This document shows, one piece after another, positions 42,588 through 55,117 of a DNA stretch of 64,000 bases. Made by a program: the position numbers and the translations under genes. This DNA comes from Nocardia camponoti (GTDB lineage Bacteria > Actinomycetota > Actinomycetes > Mycobacteriales > Mycobacteriaceae). The DNA is taken from the NCBI RefSeq assembly GCF_014646135.1, contig NZ_BMMW01000001.1:389570-453569 (forward strand), read 5' to 3'. The notes below the pieces were generated by a model. It ran no database searches, was not told where the DNA came from, and worked only from the letters and a program-made list of their open reading frames with translations. Positions within the stretch are counted from its first letter, which is position 1. Every line of letters begins with the position of its first letter.

Positions 42588-44470
42588 CAGAACCTCACCG
42601 CGAGCAGGGCGGCGGCAACCAGGGCCGCGCCGGTGAACATGGACAGGGCATACGAGCGAACGAAACCTGTTTGGACACGTCGCAACCGGGCCGACAGACC
42701 ACCGATGCTGGCCGAAATCCCGTTCACAACGCCGTCGACACCGCGCGCGTCAAGGAAAACCAGCGCGCGAACCAGGTACTGACCGGGCCGTTCGAACACC
42801 GCGCGGTTGAACGCTTCGGCATAGAGGTCGTGACGCGCGGCCTTGACCAGCGGCCCCACTTTTTGCGGCGCGGTTTCGGGGATCGGTTGCTCGGCGTACA
42901 TGCGGTAGGCGATCGCGACGCCGATCAGGACGACGGTCAACGCGAGCCCGGTGACAACCGATGCTGGGATGGCGGCTTCCCCGTGGTGTTCCCCGACGAC
43001 CGGCGCGAGCCAATGTTGCAGCGACGACCCCCACACGAAAATCCCGCCCGCTGCCGCCGAACCGAGCGCGATGAGGATCATCGGGCCAGTCATGACCGCG
43101 GGCGCTTCGTGCGGGTGCGTGTCTGGCTTCCACCGTGGGGCACCGAAGAACGTCATGATCAGCACGCGCGTCATGTAGAACGCGGTGATGCCCGCACCGA
43201 GCAAGGTGACGCCGCCAAGGAGGATGCCGACGGAACCGCCGTGGTCGAACGCGGCTTCGATGATTCGGTCTTTGGAGAAGAAGCCGGAGAACGGTGGAAC
43301 CCCGATGATCGCGAGGTAACCGATGCCGAAGGTAATGAACGTGATGGGCATGAGTTTGCGCAGGCCGCCGTAGCGGCGCATGTCGGTTTCGTCGTTGTTG
43401 GCGTGCATCACCGAGCCCGCGCCGAGGAACAGTCCCGCTTTGAAGAAACCGTGCGTGAGCAGGTGCATGATCCCGACCGCATACCCGGCGGGGCCGAGCC
43501 CGACGGCGAGGATCATGTAGCCGACCTGGCTCATCGTCGATGCGGCGAGCGCCTTCTTGATGTCGTCTTTCGCGCAACCGACGATCGCGCCGAACAGCAG
43601 CGTGACCGCGCCAACGGCAAGCACCGCCGCGCGAGCGCCCGGGGCAAGGTCGTAAATCGCGTTCGAACGGGCGATCAGATACACGCCAGCGGTGACCATG
43701 GTCGCGGCGTGGATCAGCGCCGACACCGGGGTCGGCCCTTCCATCGCGTCGCCGAGCCACGATTGCAGCGGGACCTGCGCGGACTTGCCACACGCCGCGA
43801 GCAACAACAGCAGGCCAAGCCACGTGAGGGTGCTTTCACTCGCATGCGGTGCGGCAGCGAAAACAGTGCGGAAGTCGAGCGAACCAAACACGGTGAACAG
43901 CACCGCCATCGCGATCACGAGACCAAGATCGCCGATGCGGTTGACGATGAACGCCTTCTTCGCTGCCGTGGCCGCCGACGGTTTCTGGTACCAGAAACCG
44001 ATCAGCAGATACGACGCGAGGCCGACGCCTTCCCACCCGAGGAACAGGACAAGGTAGTTGTCGGCGAGGACAAGCACGAGCATCGCCGCGAGGAACAGGT
44101 TGAGGTAGCCGAAGAAACGGCGGATACCGGGGTCTTTGCTCATGTAACCGAGCGAATACACGTGAATGAGTGAGCCGACGCCGGTGATCAGCAACACGAA
44201 ACACATGGACAGCTGGTCGAGTTGGAACGCGAAGTCGACGTGCAGGTCACCGACAACAACCCAGGGGAAAAGGTCGAGGTGCAGCGCCCGGTTACCTTCG
44301 CTCCGACCAAGCATCGCGACGAAGGCGACAACCCCAACGGCGAACGACGCGAGCGCCGCACCGGTCGCGAAATACGGGCCCCAACTATTGGTGCGTCGGC
44401 CGCCCAATAACAGGACGACCGCGCCAGCAAGCGGAATCGCGGGCGTGAGCCACAGCGTCGCGGTACCCAT
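42584..44470 (-). CDS. nuoL: NADH-quinone oxidoreductase subunit L
   Basis: 628 residues; the largest antiporter-like subunit of complex [39 protein letters not shown] and [32 protein letters not shown] are the NuoL signatures. The C-terminal amphipathic helix that spans the membrane arm corresponds to the last 80 residues. Start ATG 44470 follows the nuoK stop by one base. Confidence 0.97.
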   Translation of the reverse strand: MGTATLWLTPAIPLAGAVVLLLGGRRTNSWGPYFATGAALASFAVGVVAFVAMLGRSEGNRALHLDLFPWVVVGDLHVDFAFQLDQLSMCFVLLITGVGSLIHVYSLGYMSKDPGIRRFFGYLNLFLAAMLVLVLADNYLVLFLGWEGVGLASYLLIGFWYQKPSAATAAKKAFIVNRIGDLGLVIAMAVLFTVFGSLDFRTVFAAAPHASESTLTWLGLLLLLAACGKSAQVPLQSWLGDAMEGPTPVSALIHAATMVTAGVYLIARSNAIYDLAPGARAAVLAVGAVTLLFGAIVGCAKDDIKKALAASTMSQVGYMILAVGLGPAGYAVGIMHLLTHGFFKAGLFLGAGSVMHANNDETDMRRYGGLRKLMPITFITFGIGYLAIIGVPPFSGFFSKDRIIEAAFDHGGSVGILLGGVTLLGAGITAFYMTRVLIMTFFGAPRWKPDTHPHEAPAVMTGPMILIALGSAAAGGIFVWGSSLQHWLAPVVGEHHGEAAIPASVVTGLALTVVLIGVAIAYRMYAEQPIPETAPQKVGPLVKAARHDLYAEAFNRAVFERPGQYLVRALVFLDARGVDGVVNGISASIGGLSARLRRVQTGFVRSYALSMFTGAALVAAALLAVRFW

Positions 44471-44471
44471 G

Positions 44472-44771
44472 TCAGAGCCGCAGCAGGTTGGCGTCGTCGA
44501 CCGAGGTCGACCGACGGGCGCGGAAAATGGTCATGATGATCGCCAACCCGACAACAACCTCGGCGGCAGCGACAACCATGGTAAAGAACGCGATGACCTG
44601 CCCATCGAGATTGCTATGCAGGCGAGCGAAGGTGACGAACGCGAGGTTCACCGCGTTGAGCATCAGTTCAACGCACATGAACACGATGATCGCGTTGCGC
44701 CGCAACAACACTCCGGCGGCACCAATGGTGAACAGGATCGCCGACAGGAACAGGTAATTCTGGGGGTTCAC
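44472..44771 (-). CDS. nuoK: NADH-quinone oxidoreductase subunit K
   Basis: 99 residues with three membrane helices; contains the conserved Glu of helix 2 ([15 protein letters not shown]) needed for proton transfer and another in [13 protein letters not shown]. Start GTG 44771 overlaps the nuoJ stop. Confidence 0.96.
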   Translation of the reverse strand: MNPQNYLFLSAILFTIGAAGVLLRRNAIIVFMCVELMLNAVNLAFVTFARLHSNLDGQVIAFFTMVVAAAEVVVGLAIIMTIFRARRSTSVDDANLLRL

Positions 44772-45604
44772 CGGTTGCCTTCCTCGTCGAGATGGGTGTC
44801 GCTGTCGTCGGCGGCAGCGTGGCGACCGCGCGTGACGCCCGGGGTTGCCGCCGCCGACATCACCGCGCGCGTGCGACGGTGCCGCAAGATCGTGCTCACC
44901 GACAGCTCAGCGAAGGTGCCGTCGGGCAACTGGGCGGGGGAGTCGACAGCGTTGTGCCGGGCGTAAACGCCGGGCGTTGGCTGCGGCGTCGCGCGTTGAC
45001 CCTCGGTGCGGAAGCGGTCACGTGACATTTCGCGTTGCCCACGTTTGGGCGTGAGTTGGTCGCGGTGCGCGAGGATCATCGCGCCGATCGTCGCGGTAAT
45101 CAGCAGGGCGCCCGTAAGTTCGAAGGCCCAGACGTAGCGGAAGAAGATCAGATCAGCGAGTTCCGCGATCACGTCGCGGTCGCCGAAACCGCGCCCGGAC
45201 AGGTTAGTGCGCGAGTCGCGTAGCGCGGCGCCGATACCGCCCATCAGTAGTAAACCGAACCCGATGCCAACGATGGCCGCCGAAATACGTTGGCCCGCAA
45301 GGGTTTCCTTCAAGGACTCAGCGGAATCGACGCCGACGAGCATGAGGACGAACAGGAAAAGCATCATCACCGCGCCCGTGTACACCACGATCTGCACCAC
45401 GCCGAGGAACAGTGCGCCCTGGGCCATGTAGAACATCGCGAGCGCGATCATCGTCGCGGCCAAACACACCGCCGAATGGACCGCTTTCGCAGCGGTAACC
45501 ATGCCCAGCGCGCCCAGAACGGTGATGGGCGCGAGTACCCAGAACAGGACAGCTTCGCCGGTCGAGGTGTTGACGACGTTCGCCGCAAGCAAGGTGGTTG
45601 TCAT
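44768..45604 (-). CDS. nuoJ: NADH-quinone oxidoreductase subunit J
   Basis: 278 residues from ATG 45604, overlapping the nuoI stop (ATGA). Helices include [36 protein letters not shown] and the conserved [23 protein letters not shown], whose bulge is part of the coupling E-channel. The hydrophilic C-terminal tail (about 195-278) is longer than in E. coli, as in mycobacteria. Confidence 0.95.
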   Translation of the reverse strand: MTTTLLAANVVNTSTGEAVLFWVLAPITVLGALGMVTAAKAVHSAVCLAATMIALAMFYMAQGALFLGVVQIVVYTGAVMMLFLFVLMLVGVDSAESLKETLAGQRISAAIVGIGFGLLLMGGIGAALRDSRTNLSGRGFGDRDVIAELADLIFFRYVWAFELTGALLITATIGAMILAHRDQLTPKRGQREMSRDRFRTEGQRATPQPTPGVYARHNAVDSPAQLPDGTFAELSVSTILRHRRTRAVMSAAATPGVTRGRHAAADDSDTHLDEEGNR

Positions 45605-47361
45605 CGCAACGCCCCCTCGTCCGACACATCCGGTGCCTGCACGCGACCAAGGTAGTAGTCGGCGGCGTCGGTGCCCGGCGCCATCGCGTGCGGCGGCGCG
45701 ACCATTCCCTCGGCCATCGGCGCCAACAGCCGGTCCTTCTCGTAAATGAGGTCGGCGCGGTTGTCGTCGGTGAGTTCGTACTCGTTGGTCATCGTGAGCG
45801 CGCGAGTGGGGCACGCTTCGATGCACAGTCCGCAACCGATGCAGCGCAGGTAGTTGATTTGATATACCCGGCCGTACCGTTCGCCGGGCGAGTACCGGGC
45901 GTCTTCGGTGTTGTCGGCACCTTCAACGAAAATCGCGTCCGCCGGGCACGCCCACGCGCACAGTTCGCACCCGATGCACTTCTCCAAGCCGTCGGGGTAG
46001 CGGTTGAGTTGGTGGCGACCGTGATAGCGCGCCGCGGTCGGCACCTTCTGCTCGGGATAGGACTCGGTTGTCGGCGTTTTGAACATTGTCGCCGCGGTGA
46101 CGGCGAAACCGGCGAGTGGGTCGAGGAAGCCGGGTTCGTTGACCAGGTCGGTGCGGTCGGGCATCGGTGGTGTCGGAAAGCCAAGGAACACAGCCGAATT
46201 CGACGGGGGTGTCGGTTCGAGCGGCGGCAACCCTTTCGCGCGACCAGCTCGGAGGAACGTCGCGATGAGCGCGGCGGTGATGATCAACCCGACCACGATC
46301 AGAATCGGGTTTTGCCCCGGCAGGCCCTCCACCGACAGCAAACGCGCGGCGGCGACGATCATCACCCAGACCAGCGACGTGGGAATCAGCAGCTTCCAGC
46401 CGAGGTTCATGAACTGGTCGTAGCGCAGTCGGGGCAGGGTGCCACGCAACCAAATGAAGACGAAAAGGAACGTCCACACCTTCGCGGTGAACCACAGCAG
46501 CGGCCACCACCCTGAATTCGCGCCGTCCCAGATGCTCACCGGGAACGGGGCGCGCCACCCACCGAGGAACAGCGTGGTCGCGAGCGCGGAAACCGTTGCC
46601 ATGTTCACGTATTCGGCGAGCATGAACATCGCGAACTTGAGCGACGAGTACTCGGTGTGGAAGCCGCCGACGAGTTCGCCTTCGGCTTCGGGGAGGTCGA
46701 AGGGGGCGCGGTTGGTCTCGCCGACCATCGACACGCAGTAGATCGTGAACGACGGCAGCAAAAACACCACGTACCAGGTGCTTTCCTGCGCACCGACAAT
46801 GCCCGAAGTCGACATCGTGCCTGACAACAGAAACACCGTCGCGAACGTGAGTGCCATCGCGATCTCATACGAAATGACCTGCGCGGTCGACCGCAACCCG
46901 CCGAGCAGCGGGTAAGTGGAACCGGACGACCAGCCCGCGAGCACGATCCCGTACACCCCGATCGAGGTGATCGCGAGAATGTAGAGCACAGCGACGGGCA
47001 TATCGGTGAGCTGTAAAGCGGTGTGATGGCCCATGATGGAGACTTCGGGGCCCATCGGGATCACCGCGAACGCCATAAACGCCGGAATCACCGCGATGAT
47101 CGGGGCGAGCACGAAGATCGGTTTGTCGACGATCGCCGGGATGATGTCTTCTTTGAGCGCCATCTTCACGCCGTCGGCGACCGATTGCAGACTGCCCCAC
47201 GGACCAATTCGGTTAGGCCCGATGCGCATCTGCATGCGCGCGACGATCTTGCGTTCGGCATACACCGCGACCAGCGGAATCATCAGCAAATACACGAACA
47301 CCGCGAGCGCTTTGGCGACGACAAGCCAGAACGGGTCGGAGCCGAACAGGGACTCACTCAT
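45601..47361 (-). CDS. nuoHI: NADH-quinone oxidoreductase subunits H and I as one fused reading frame
   Basis: A single open frame of 586 residues. Residues 1-about 400 are NuoH: 8 helices, [24 protein letters not shown], and the Q-site loops [25 protein letters not shown]. Residues about 400-586 are Nuo[21 protein letters not shown], then two 4Fe-4S motifs [12 protein letters not shown] and [12 protein letters not shown]. Normally these are two genes with a stop between; here no stop is seen, while an in-frame ATG (46164, in [11 protein letters not shown]) marks where nuoI would start. Either a true fusion or loss of a stop by mutation or sequence error. It overlaps nuoG by 8 bp and nuoJ by 4 bp. 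Confidence 0.92.
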   Translation of the reverse strand: MSESLFGSDPFWLVVAKALAVFVYLLMIPLVAVYAERKIVARMQMRIGPNRIGPWGSLQSVADGVKMALKEDIIPAIVDKPIFVLAPIIAVIPAFMAFAVIPMGPEVSIMGHHTALQLTDMPVAVLYILAITSIGVYGIVLAGWSSGSTYPLLGGLRSTAQVISYEIAMALTFATVFLLSGTMSTSGIVGAQESTWYVVFLLPSFTIYCVSMVGETNRAPFDLPEAEGELVGGFHTEYSSLKFAMFMLAEYVNMATVSALATTLFLGGWRAPFPVSIWDGANSGWWPLLWFTAKVWTFLFVFIWLRGTLPRLRYDQFMNLGWKLLIPTSLVWVMIVAAARLLSVEGLPGQNPILIVVGLIITAALIATFLRAGRAKGLPPLEPTPPSNSAVFLGFPTPPMPDRTDLVNEPGFLDPLAGFAVTAATMFKTPTTESYPEQKVPTAARYHGRHQLNRYPDGLEKCIGCELCAWACPADAIFVEGADNTEDARYSPGERYGRVYQINYLRCIGCGLCIEACPTRALTMTNEYELTDDNRADLIYEKDRLLAPMAEGMVAPPHAMAPGTDAADYYLGRVQAPDVSDEGALR

Positions 47362-49813
47362 GGCGGTGTTCCTTCATCCTGTCGTCGGCGCGGCGCAGAC
47401 GTACCACCGCGCCTGGGGTGACGCCGAGCGTGGCGGTGACCGTCGACCCGGGCGAATGCAGCGGCAGCCAGACGACGCGGTCGGGCAAATCGGTGATCAT
47501 CAGCGGCAACGTGATTTGGCCGCGGTCGGTGTAGACGATCACGTGATCGGCGTCGTCGGCTTCGATTTCGGCGGCGGTGGCAGCGGACAGTCGCGCCACA
47601 GGCGGGCGTGCGACGCCTGCCAGGTTCGGTTCGCCGTCCTGCATGCGACCGGCGTCGAGCAGCATGCGCCAGCCAGCGAGGATCGCGTCGCCGGGACCCG
47701 GACCGGGCAGTGATTGGCCGGTGAGGTCGGGCGATTCGACAGGTGTGCCGGTCCACGACCCGAGGGCGTCGAGTTCAGTGCGCGCGGTGACCTCGTCGGG
47801 CAGGCCGAGCGGGGTTTCCATCGCGACAGACAGGGAGTCGAGTACCCGCAGATCCGACAGCGGCCGCGCGACGCGACGCGTGGTGTCGATCGACGCTGCT
47901 TTGAACGAGCGCGGGCGACCCTCCCATGTGCGGAACGTGCCCGACTTTTCCAACGTGGTCGCGACGGGGAACACCACGTCGGCGCGTTCAGTGACCGCGC
48001 TTGCGCGCTGTTCGATGCTGACAACGAAACGGGCCGCGTCGATCGCCGCGCGCGCGGCGACTGGGTCAGGCAGGTCGTCGGGGTCGACGCCGCCGACGAT
48101 CAGTGCGCCCAGAGTGGGTGCGGCAGCGAGGATGGCTGCGGTGTCGCGCCCCAGCGTGACAGGCAAGTCGTCGCACTGCCACTGGTGTCGAACTTGTTGG
48201 CGCGCAATCGGATCCACTACCGGCCGACCGCCAGGCAACAACTCTGGCAGCGCGCCCGCCTCCAGCGCGCCCCGTTCGCCTGCTCGCCGAGGTACCCACG
48301 CCAGCGCGGCGCCCGTTGCGTCGGCCAACCGACTCGCCGCCGATAGTGCGCCGATACTGCCTGCGAGTCGTTCGCCGACCATGATCACCGCACCACCCGA
48401 TCGCAGCAGCTCCATCAGCTCGGCGGCGTCGCTGGTTGGTTCGGCGGCGATCGCGTCGAGCATGTCGGCCTCGCCGCCCGGCAGGGTTTGGATCAGTGAA
48501 CCGGACATGCGTTCCAGGCCACGTGACGCGAACGGGGCGAGTGCGACTACACGAATCCCGTTGGTGCGTGCGGCTTTTCGCAGGCGAAGGTAAATCATGG
48601 GGGATTCTTCTTCGGGTTCAAACCCAACAAGCAACACCACCGGCGCGGTTTCGAGCGCCGCGTAGTCGACACGCACACCCCTACCCGCGACGCGTGCCGC
48701 GAGGAAACGCGCTTCTTCATCGGAATGCTCGCGGGAACGGAAGTCAATATCGTTGGTGCCCAACACCATTCGCGCGAACTTCGCGTACGCGTATGCCTCT
48801 TCCTCAGTAACTCGCCCACCGACGAGCACGCCCGCGTTGCCGACCGCGCCGCTAAGCCCCGCGGCCGCCGCGGCGAGTGCTTCCGACCACGACGCGGGCG
48901 CGAGTTTGCCATCCCATCCGCGCACAAGCGGGGTGGTGAGGCGGTCACGTTCGGTGGTGTAGGCAAATGCCCACCGGCCCTTGTCGCAGTTCCATTCCTC
49001 GTTGACCTGCGGGTCGTCACCAGCCAAGCGACGCAACACTTTTCCGCGTCGATGGTCGGTGCGTTGCGCGCAGCCCGATGAACAGTGCTCGCACACGCTC
49101 GGTGACGAGACCAGGTCGAACGGGCGGGCGCGGAACCGGTACGAGGTGCCGGTCAGTGCGCCGACCGGGCAGATTTGGACGGTGTTGCCGGAGAAATAGG
49201 AATCGAGTGGCTCGGCTTGGGCGGTGCCAACCTGTTGCAGCGCACCACGATCCATTAATTCGATAAACGGGTCACCGGCGACCTGCTGCGAGAAGCGAGT
49301 GCACCGCGCGCACAGGACGCAGCGTTCCCGGTCGAGCAGCACCGCCGACGACAACGGAATCGGCTTGGGATAGGTGCGTTTGACCCCGTCGAACCGCGAC
49401 TCCGCGCTGCCGGTCGACATCGCCTGGTTTTGCAGCGGGCACTCGCCACCCTTGTCGCACACCGGGCAGTCGAGCGGATGGTTGATCAGCAGCAACTCCA
49501 TGACGCCACGCTGCGCTTTTTCCGCGACGGGTGAGCTGACCTGGGTGCGCACGACCATGCCGTCGGTGACGGGAATCGTGCAGGACGCGACCGGTTTTCG
49601 TTGACCTTCCACCTCAACAAGGCACTGGCGGCACGCGCCAGCCGGGGCGAGAAGGGGATGGTCGCAGAAACGTGGGATCTCGACACCAATCAACTCGGCC
49701 GCCCGGATAACGAGGGTGCCGGGCGGGACTTCGATGGTGGTGTCGTCGATGGTGACGCTGACCATGTCGGTTGGCATGACGGGGTTGCTGTTGCCGGGTG
49801 CTATCGCGGTCAT
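47354..49813 (-). CDS. nuoG: NADH-quinone oxidoreductase subunit G
   Basis: 819 residues from ATG 49813, overlapping nuoF (ATGA). Iron-sulfur ligands follow in order: the 2Fe-2S CDH...CRQC (about 45-58), [23 protein letters not shown] (4Fe-4S) and [10 protein letters not shown] with NCDKGRW. The C-terminal part has the molybdopterin-type fold but no cofactor role. Part of the peripheral arm, passing electrons from NuoF to NuoI. Confidence 0.96.
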   Translation of the reverse strand: MTAIAPGNSNPVMPTDMVSVTIDDTTIEVPPGTLVIRAAELIGVEIPRFCDHPLLAPAGACRQCLVEVEGQRKPVASCTIPVTDGMVVRTQVSSPVAEKAQRGVMELLLINHPLDCPVCDKGGECPLQNQAMSTGSAESRFDGVKRTYPKPIPLSSAVLLDRERCVLCARCTRFSQQVAGDPFIELMDRGALQQVGTAQAEPLDSYFSGNTVQICPVGALTGTSYRFRARPFDLVSSPSVCEHCSSGCAQRTDHRRGKVLRRLAGDDPQVNEEWNCDKGRWAFAYTTERDRLTTPLVRGWDGKLAPASWSEALAAAAAGLSGAVGNAGVLVGGRVTEEEAYAYAKFARMVLGTNDIDFRSREHSDEEARFLAARVAGRGVRVDYAALETAPVVLLVGFEPEEESPMIYLRLRKAARTNGIRVVALAPFASRGLERMSGSLIQTLPGGEADMLDAIAAEPTSDAAELMELLRSGGAVIMVGERLAGSIGALSAASRLADATGAALAWVPRRAGERGALEAGALPELLPGGRPVVDPIARQQVRHQWQCDDLPVTLGRDTAAILAAAPTLGALIVGGVDPDDLPDPVAARAAIDAARFVVSIEQRASAVTERADVVFPVATTLEKSGTFRTWEGRPRSFKAASIDTTRRVARPLSDLRVLDSLSVAMETPLGLPDEVTARTELDALGSWTGTPVESPDLTGQSLPGPGPGDAILAGWRMLLDAGRMQDGEPNLAGVARPPVARLSAATAAEIEADDADHVIVYTDRGQITLPLMITDLPDRVVWLPLHSPGSTVTATLGVTPGAVVRLRRADDRMKEHRHE

Positions 49814-51132
49814 TGGGTGCCTTCCCCTGCGCTGGCCCACGCGGTGGCGCGCGCCGGATCGAACGGGCAGCCGCCGTTGCGCTGATGGTCGAGGTATTCC
49901 TCGCGAAAGTGCTTGAGCGACGAAAAGATTGGACTCGCGGCACCGTCACCGAGCGCGCAGAACGATTTGCCGTTGATGTTGTCGGCGATGTCAGCGAGCT
50001 TGTCGAGGTCGCCCTCGGTGCCTTCGCCCGCTTCGAGGCGCTTGAGCAGCTGAACCAACCAGTACGTGCCTTCGCGGCAGGGTGTGCATTTGCCGCAGGA
50101 TTCGTGGGCGTAGAACTCGGTCCAGCGCAGGACCGCGCGGACCACGCAGGTGGTGTCGTCGAAGATTTGCAGTGCCTTGGTGCCGAGCATCGAACCGGCC
50201 GCCGCGACGCCTTCGTAGTCGAGGGGGACCTCGAGGTGTTCGGCGGTAAAAATCGGGGTCGATGAACCGCCCGGTGTCCAGAATTTCAGCGTGTGACCAG
50301 CGCGGACGCCACCGGCGTAGTCGAGCAGTTCACGCAACGTGATCCCCAGTGGGGCCTCGTACTGGCCCGGCCGCGCGACGTGTCCTGACAGCGAGTACAG
50401 CGTGAATCCGGGCGATTTCTCGGTGCCCATCGACCGGAACCAGTCGACACCGTTGCGCATGATCGATGGCACGCTCGCGATGGATTCGACGTTATTGACC
50501 ACGGTCGGGCACGCGTACAAGCCTGCGACGGCGGGGAACGGGGGTCGCAATCGTGGTTGACCGCGACGACCTTCGAGCGAGTCGAGTAGCGCGGTTTCCT
50601 CGCCGCAGATGTAAGCACCCGCACCGGCGTGGACGATTAACTCCAGGTCAAAGCCCGATCCTGCGATATCGCGACCGAGGTAACCGGCCGCGTACGCTTC
50701 GGCGACCGCTGCTTGCAGCCGGCGCAGGACGGGCACCACTTCGCCGCGCACATAGATGAACGCGGTGTTGGCCCGGATCGCGTACGACGCGATGATTACG
50801 CCCTCAATCAAGGTGTGCGGGCTCGCGAGCATCAACGGGATGTCTTTGCAGGTCCCCGGCTCCGACTCGTCGGCGTTAACAACGAGGTAGTGCGGTTTCG
50901 TGACGCCATCAGGGCCTGGACCCTGCGGGATGAACGACCACTTCATGCCAGTCGGGAAGCCCGCGCCACCACGACCGCGCAGGCCAGCGGCTTTGACGGT
51001 GGCGATCACGTCGTCGGGGTCGGTGTTTAACGCGGCCCGCAAACCTTCGTAGCCGCCGGTGGCGCGGTAGGCGTCGAGTGTCCACGACTGCGGGTCGGCC
51101 CAGTGCTTGCTCAGGACGGGAGTCAGCGTCAC
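49810..51132 (-). CDS. nuoF: NADH-quinone oxidoreductase subunit F
   Basis: 440 residues from GTG 51132. NADH- and FMN-binding loop [15 protein letters not shown] (about 63-77), [33 protein letters not shown], and the 4Fe-4S motif [12 protein letters not shown]. It receives hydride from NADH. The start overlaps nuoE (GTGA) and the end overlaps nuoG. Confidence 0.97.
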   Translation of the reverse strand: MTLTPVLSKHWADPQSWTLDAYRATGGYEGLRAALNTDPDDVIATVKAAGLRGRGGAGFPTGMKWSFIPQGPGPDGVTKPHYLVVNADESEPGTCKDIPLMLASPHTLIEGVIIASYAIRANTAFIYVRGEVVPVLRRLQAAVAEAYAAGYLGRDIAGSGFDLELIVHAGAGAYICGEETALLDSLEGRRGQPRLRPPFPAVAGLYACPTVVNNVESIASVPSIMRNGVDWFRSMGTEKSPGFTLYSLSGHVARPGQYEAPLGITLRELLDYAGGVRAGHTLKFWTPGGSSTPIFTAEHLEVPLDYEGVAAAGSMLGTKALQIFDDTTCVVRAVLRWTEFYAHESCGKCTPCREGTYWLVQLLKRLEAGEGTEGDLDKLADIADNINGKSFCALGDGAASPIFSSLKHFREEYLDHQRNGGCPFDPARATAWASAGEGTQ

Positions 51133-51818
51133 GACGCCTCCTCTTCCGTTGTGGCACACTGCAATCCGGCGAGCGTCGGTGCGCCTGGGGCACCGTCGAG
51201 CGCACCCGGGCGGTCGTCGGGGAAACCAGCGAGGATGCGCGCGGTTTCACGGAACGTGCACAGCGGTGCGCCACGGGTGGGCCGAACACGGTGGCCCGCA
51301 CGCAACGCGTCGGCGATCGCCAGCGCGGATTCGGGGGTTTGGTTGTCGAAAAACTCCCAGTTGACCATGATGACCGGCGCGTAATCGCACGCCGCGTTGC
51401 ATTCGATGTGTTCGAGCGTGATGGTGCCGTCGTCGGTCGTTTCGCCGTGTTTGACACCCAAATGTTGTTGCAGCGCTTCGTAAATAGCGTCGCCGCCCAT
51501 CACCGCGCACAGCGTGTTGGTGCACACGCCAACGTGGTAGTCGCCGGTGGGGACGCGGCGGTACATCGAATAGAAGGTGGCAACCGCGGTGACTTCGGCG
51601 CCGGTCAGGCCGAGTTGGTCGGCGCAAAAGTCGATGCCGGTGCCGCCGACGTAACCGTCTTCGGCCTGCACGAGGTGCAACAACGGCAGCAGCGCCGACC
51701 GAGGCTGCGGGTAGCGCGCGATAATGTCTTTCGCGTCGACTTCCATGCGCTGGCGCACGTGCGGGGGATACGGTTCTGGCCTGCTTGATAATTGGAGCAG
51801 GATCGGCTGATCAGTCAT
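51129..51818 (-). CDS. nuoE: NADH-quinone oxidoreductase subunit E
   Basis: 229 residues, thioredoxin-like 2Fe-2S subunit. Cluster ligands in [14 protein letters not shown] and the following [17 protein letters not shown]. Partner of NuoF. Start ATG 51818 overlaps the nuoD stop. The C-terminal 50 residues extend beyond the E. coli protein. Confidence 0.95.
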   Translation of the reverse strand: MTDQPILLQLSSRPEPYPPHVRQRMEVDAKDIIARYPQPRSALLPLLHLVQAEDGYVGGTGIDFCADQLGLTGAEVTAVATFYSMYRRVPTGDYHVGVCTNTLCAVMGGDAIYEALQQHLGVKHGETTDDGTITLEHIECNAACDYAPVIMVNWEFFDNQTPESALAIADALRAGHRVRPTRGAPLCTFRETARILAGFPDDRPGALDGAPGAPTLAGLQCATTEEEAS

Positions 51819-53128
51819 CGGTCAACTCCGCCCATTACGGGGTCGATGCTGGCGACCGCGGCGATGACGTCGGCGACCATGCCGCCCTCACACATCGCGG
51901 CCACTGCCTGCAAATTGGTGAACGAGGGGTCGCGGTAATGCACGCGGTAGGGGCGGGTGCCGCCGTCGCTGACGATGTGGACGCCCAGTTCCCCTCGCGG
52001 CGACTCAACAGCTGAATACACCTGTCCCGCAGGCACTCTGATGCCTTCGGTGACGATCTTGAAGTGGTGGATGAGCGATTCCATCGACGTGCCCATGATT
52101 TTGCCGATGTGCTGCGGCGAGTTGCCGAGCCCGTCGGGGCCGAGTTGCAGGTCAGCGGGCCAGGCGATTTTCTTGTCGTCGATCATTACCGGGCCCGGGC
52201 GGAGCCGGTCGACGCATTGTTCGATGATCTTGAGCGACTCGTGCATTTCGGCGACGCGAATGAGGTAGCGGCCGAAACAGTCGGCACCCGAGGTGGTCGG
52301 GACATCGAAGTCGTAGGTTTCGTACCCGCAGTACGGTGCCGATTTCCGCAGGTCGTGGGGGAGTCCGGTCGATCGCAGCACCGGGCCGGTGATGCCGAGC
52401 GCCATACACCCGGTGAGGTCGAGGTAGCCGATGTCCTGGGTGCGTTTCTTCCAGATGGGGTTGGCGCTGAGCAGATCTTCCAAGTCGCGCAACCGTTTTG
52501 GCATGAGTGCCAACAGTTCGCGGACCTTGGTGATGCCCTCGTCGGGGACATCTTGCGCGAGGCCGCCGGGGCGAATGTAGGCGTGATTCATCCGCAAGCC
52601 GGTGATGGTTTCGAACACATCGAGCACCAGTTCGCGTTCGCGGAACCCGAACAGCATCGGGGTGAGCGCACCCAATTCCATTCCGCCCGTTGCCAAGGCG
52701 ACGAGATGCGAGGAGATGCGGTTGAGCTCCATGAGCATGACTCGCACGATCGTCGCGCGTTCGGGAATGTCGTCGGTGATGTCGAGCAGTTTCTCTACGC
52801 CAAGGCAGAACGCGGTTTCGTTGAAGAACGGCGACAGGTAGTCCATCCGGGTGACGAACGTGACGGCCTGTGCCCACGTGCGGAATTCGAGGTTCTTCTC
52901 AATCCCGGTGTGCAGGTAGCCGATGCCGCACCGGGCCTCGACAACCGTCTCGCCTTCGATTTCGAGAATGAGCCGCAGCACCCCGTGCGTTGACGGGTGC
53001 TGCGGGCCCATGTTGACCACGATGCGTTCTTCGCTGGCACCTTCGATGGCTTCGGTGACCTGCGCCCAATCTTGGCCCGCGACAGTGACCACGCGCGCTT
53101 GCGCGTGGCGGAAATCGGTGTCGGTCAT
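51815..53128 (-). CDS. nuoD: NADH-quinone oxidoreductase subunit D
   Basis: 437 residues from ATG 53128, which overlaps the nuoC stop in TAATG; the longer upstream frame overlaps nuoC and is not used. Motifs: [24 protein letters not shown] and a late DPVMGGVDR. Forms the quinone site with NuoB. Confidence 0.97.
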   Translation of the reverse strand: MTDTDFRHAQARVVTVAGQDWAQVTEAIEGASEERIVVNMGPQHPSTHGVLRLILEIEGETVVEARCGIGYLHTGIEKNLEFRTWAQAVTFVTRMDYLSPFFNETAFCLGVEKLLDITDDIPERATIVRVMLMELNRISSHLVALATGGMELGALTPMLFGFRERELVLDVFETITGLRMNHAYIRPGGLAQDVPDEGITKVRELLALMPKRLRDLEDLLSANPIWKKRTQDIGYLDLTGCMALGITGPVLRSTGLPHDLRKSAPYCGYETYDFDVPTTSGADCFGRYLIRVAEMHESLKIIEQCVDRLRPGPVMIDDKKIAWPADLQLGPDGLGNSPQHIGKIMGTSMESLIHHFKIVTEGIRVPAGQVYSAVESPRGELGVHIVSDGGTRPYRVHYRDPSFTNLQAVAAMCEGGMVADVIAAVASIDPVMGGVDR

Positions 53129-53880
53129 TAGCTGTAGGTCCTCCGCTCGTCGGGCGGCGGTATCCGTGCGCCCTTGTACTCCACCGGAATCCCGCCGAGC
53201 GGGTAGTCCTTGCGTTGCGGGTGACCACGCCAATCGTCGGGCATCATGATGCGTGTGAGTGACGGATGACCGTCGAAGACGATGCCGAAGAAGTCGTAGG
53301 TTTCGCGTTCGTGCCAGTCGACGGTGGGATACACCGAAAACAGCGATGGCAGGCGCGCGTCGTTGTCGGGTGCGGTGACTTCTAGCCGCACGCGACGGCG
53401 GTGGGTGATCGACAGCAGGTGGTAGATGGCGTGCAGTTCGCGGCCGGTGTCGTCGGGGTAATGCACCCCGTTGACGCCGAGACACAGTTCGAAGCGCAGC
53501 GCCTGTTCGTCGCGGAGAGCTTGGGCGACGTCGAGCAGGTGACCGCGCCGCACATGCAACGTGATTTCGTCGCGGAAGACGACCACTTTGGCTATGGCGA
53601 CGTTGAACGGGATCGCGCGTTGGGTGAGGGCGGCGCGCACGGTGCCGACGAACGCGTCGAACCAACCGCCGTAGGGCGACGGTGTGCTCGACGGGATCGT
53701 GACAGTTTCGACGAGACCGCCGTAACCGGAGGTGTCGCCGGTGCCGCTCACGCCAAACATGCCGCGCCGCACGCTGATTGGTTCGTCGGGTTCAGGCTGG
53801 GGTGCAGGCGCCGGGCTTGGGGTTTCTTCCGGCGTGGGTTCGGCACCGCTTTCGGCTGAACCGGGGGAGTCGAAGGTCAT
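53128..53880 (-). CDS. nuoC: NADH-quinone oxidoreductase subunit C
   Basis: 250 residues from ATG 53880 (ATGA overlap with nuoB). The 30-kDa subunit signature is [20 protein letters not shown] followed by [21 protein letters not shown]. An added Pro/Glu-rich N-terminal stretch (about 8-35) is likely disordered. Confidence 0.95.
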   Translation of the reverse strand: MTFDSPGSAESGAEPTPEETPSPAPAPQPEPDEPISVRRGMFGVSGTGDTSGYGGLVETVTIPSSTPSPYGGWFDAFVGTVRAALTQRAIPFNVAIAKVVVFRDEITLHVRRGHLLDVAQALRDEQALRFELCLGVNGVHYPDDTGRELHAIYHLLSITHRRRVRLEVTAPDNDARLPSLFSVYPTVDWHERETYDFFGIVFDGHPSLTRIMMPDDWRGHPQRKDYPLGGIPVEYKGARIPPPDERRTYS

Positions 53881-54431
53881 CGCAACAACCCCTCCATCCG
53901 GATGGTGGGAGTGGTTGCGAGCGCGGCCTTTTCCGCAGCGCGGATGGCTTCTTGGCGGTTGACGCCCATCGGGGTTTCGGCGATTTTGGCGTGTAGCGCG
54001 AGGATGGCGTTGAGCAGCATCTCCGGACGCGGCGGGCAGCCGGGCAGATAAATGTCGACCGGGACGATGTGGTCGACGCCCTGAACGATCGCGTAGTTGT
54101 TGAACATGCCGCCCGACGACGCGCAAACACCCATCGCCAAAACCCATTTGGGCTCGGTCATCTGGTCATAAACCTGCCGCAGTACCGGGGCCATCTTCTG
54201 GCTGACCCGGCCTGCGACGATCATGAGGTCGGCTTGGCGTGGCGACGCACGGAACGCTTCCATGCCGAAACGCGCGATGTCGAAGCGGCCAGCGCCCGTT
54301 GCCATCATCTCGATGGCACAGCACGCGAGACCGAAGGTGGCTGGCCAGACGGAACCTTTGCGCAGGTAACCGGCGAAATCCTCGACGGTGCTGAGCAGGA
54401 ATCCGCTTGGCAGATTGTCTTCTAGACCCAT
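53877..54431 (-). CDS. nuoB: NADH-quinone oxidoreductase subunit B
   Basis: 184 residues. N2 4Fe-4S ligands: Cys-Cys in [10 protein letters not shown], then [10 protein letters not shown] and [10 protein letters not shown]. Connects the peripheral arm to the quinone site. Start ATG 54431, 10 nt after the nuoA stop. Confidence 0.97.
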   Translation of the reverse strand: MGLEDNLPSGFLLSTVEDFAGYLRKGSVWPATFGLACCAIEMMATGAGRFDIARFGMEAFRASPRQADLMIVAGRVSQKMAPVLRQVYDQMTEPKWVLAMGVCASSGGMFNNYAIVQGVDHIVPVDIYLPGCPPRPEMLLNAILALHAKIAETPMGVNRQEAIRAAEKAALATTPTIRMEGLLR

Positions 54432-54441
54432 AACTTCCCAC

Positions 54442-54822
54442 TCATTCCCAGCTCAGGCCGCCGCGACGCCACTCGTAGGCATAGGCGACCGACACATTGA
54501 CGATGAACAACGCCATCGCGGCGAAGCCGAACAGGCCGAGCGCTTCGAAGCGCACCGCCCACGGGTAGAGAAAAACGATCTCAATGTCGAAGATGATGAA
54601 AAGCATCGCGGTGAGGTAGTACTTCACCGGAAAGCGCTGGCCAGCAGCATTTCCCGGCCCGCCAGCGATAGCGTGGGGAGTGGGTTCGATACCGCACTCA
54701 TAGGGTTCGAGTTTGGCGCGATTGCGCCGTTTGGGCCCGATTAACGCGGCCGCGGCGACGGAGAAGACCGCGAATGCGGCGGCGATCCCCCCAAGTACGA
54801 GTGCGGGCACCTCGATGTTCAC
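54442..54822 (-). CDS. nuoA: NADH-quinone oxidoreductase subunit A
   Basis: 126 residues from GTG 54822, preceded by AGGAGGGGA; the frame is open further upstream but that part is not NuoA-like. Three membrane helices and the [15 protein letters not shown] motif with the conserved Cys loop. First gene of the operon. Confidence 0.95.
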   Translation of the reverse strand: MNIEVPALVLGGIAAAFAVFSVAAAALIGPKRRNRAKLEPYECGIEPTPHAIAGGPGNAAGQRFPVKYYLTAMLFIIFDIEIVFLYPWAVRFEALGLFGFAAMALFIVNVSVAYAYEWRRGGLSWE

Positions 54823-55117
54823 GACTGCACTTCCCCTCCTGGCTGGAGCTGGGCGAGCTTGAGGCGGGCCCGGCGCGGAAAGGTTATGCACCGGCCCGCG
54901 ATCATGTGAGCTAGAGCACAGACTACCGCTGATATCGATGACCGCCGCACGTTTTCCGATGCTCGTTTGATCGATTTAGGTACCAAGACTTATGAGCAAG
55001 ACGGGGGTAATCGGGAATGTCCGGAAACGCCGAATCGCACGCCACTAGCTGGGCGAAATGCCCAGTTGGTGACGTGCGAACTATCCGCGAGCGCGGGACT
55101 ATCGCCGTGGGGTGCGA
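54823..55117. other. Promoter region of the nuo operon
   Basis: About 295 bp without a gene. It must hold the nuo promoter. It also contains a CRP-type half-palindrome at 54905-54920. The receiver-domain gene ends at its right side on the same strand. No riboswitch recognised. Confidence 0.6.
54905..54920. promoter_or_regulatory. Candidate CRP/FNR-type site upstream of nuoA
   Basis: TGTGAGCTAGAGCACA matches TGTGA-N6-TCACA with one mismatch. It lies 83-98 bp before the nuoA start codon, suitable for cAMP-receptor-type control. Inference from consensus only. Confidence 0.45.

Noticed and set aside
42371..44173. 600-codon plus-strand frame opposite nuoL
   Set aside because: Arg/Glu/His-rich antisense of a membrane protein gene, with no ribosome binding site; a shadow frame.
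46164..47361. NuoH annotated as ending before an independent nuoI start at 46164
   Set aside because: There is no stop codon between the NuoH and NuoI parts, so two separate genes cannot be drawn from the sequence as given; reported as a fusion instead.
51815..53665. 616-codon frame extending nuoD upstream
   Set aside because: The extra N-terminal part overlaps nuoC in another frame and is Arg/His-rich; NuoD homology begins just after ATG 53128.
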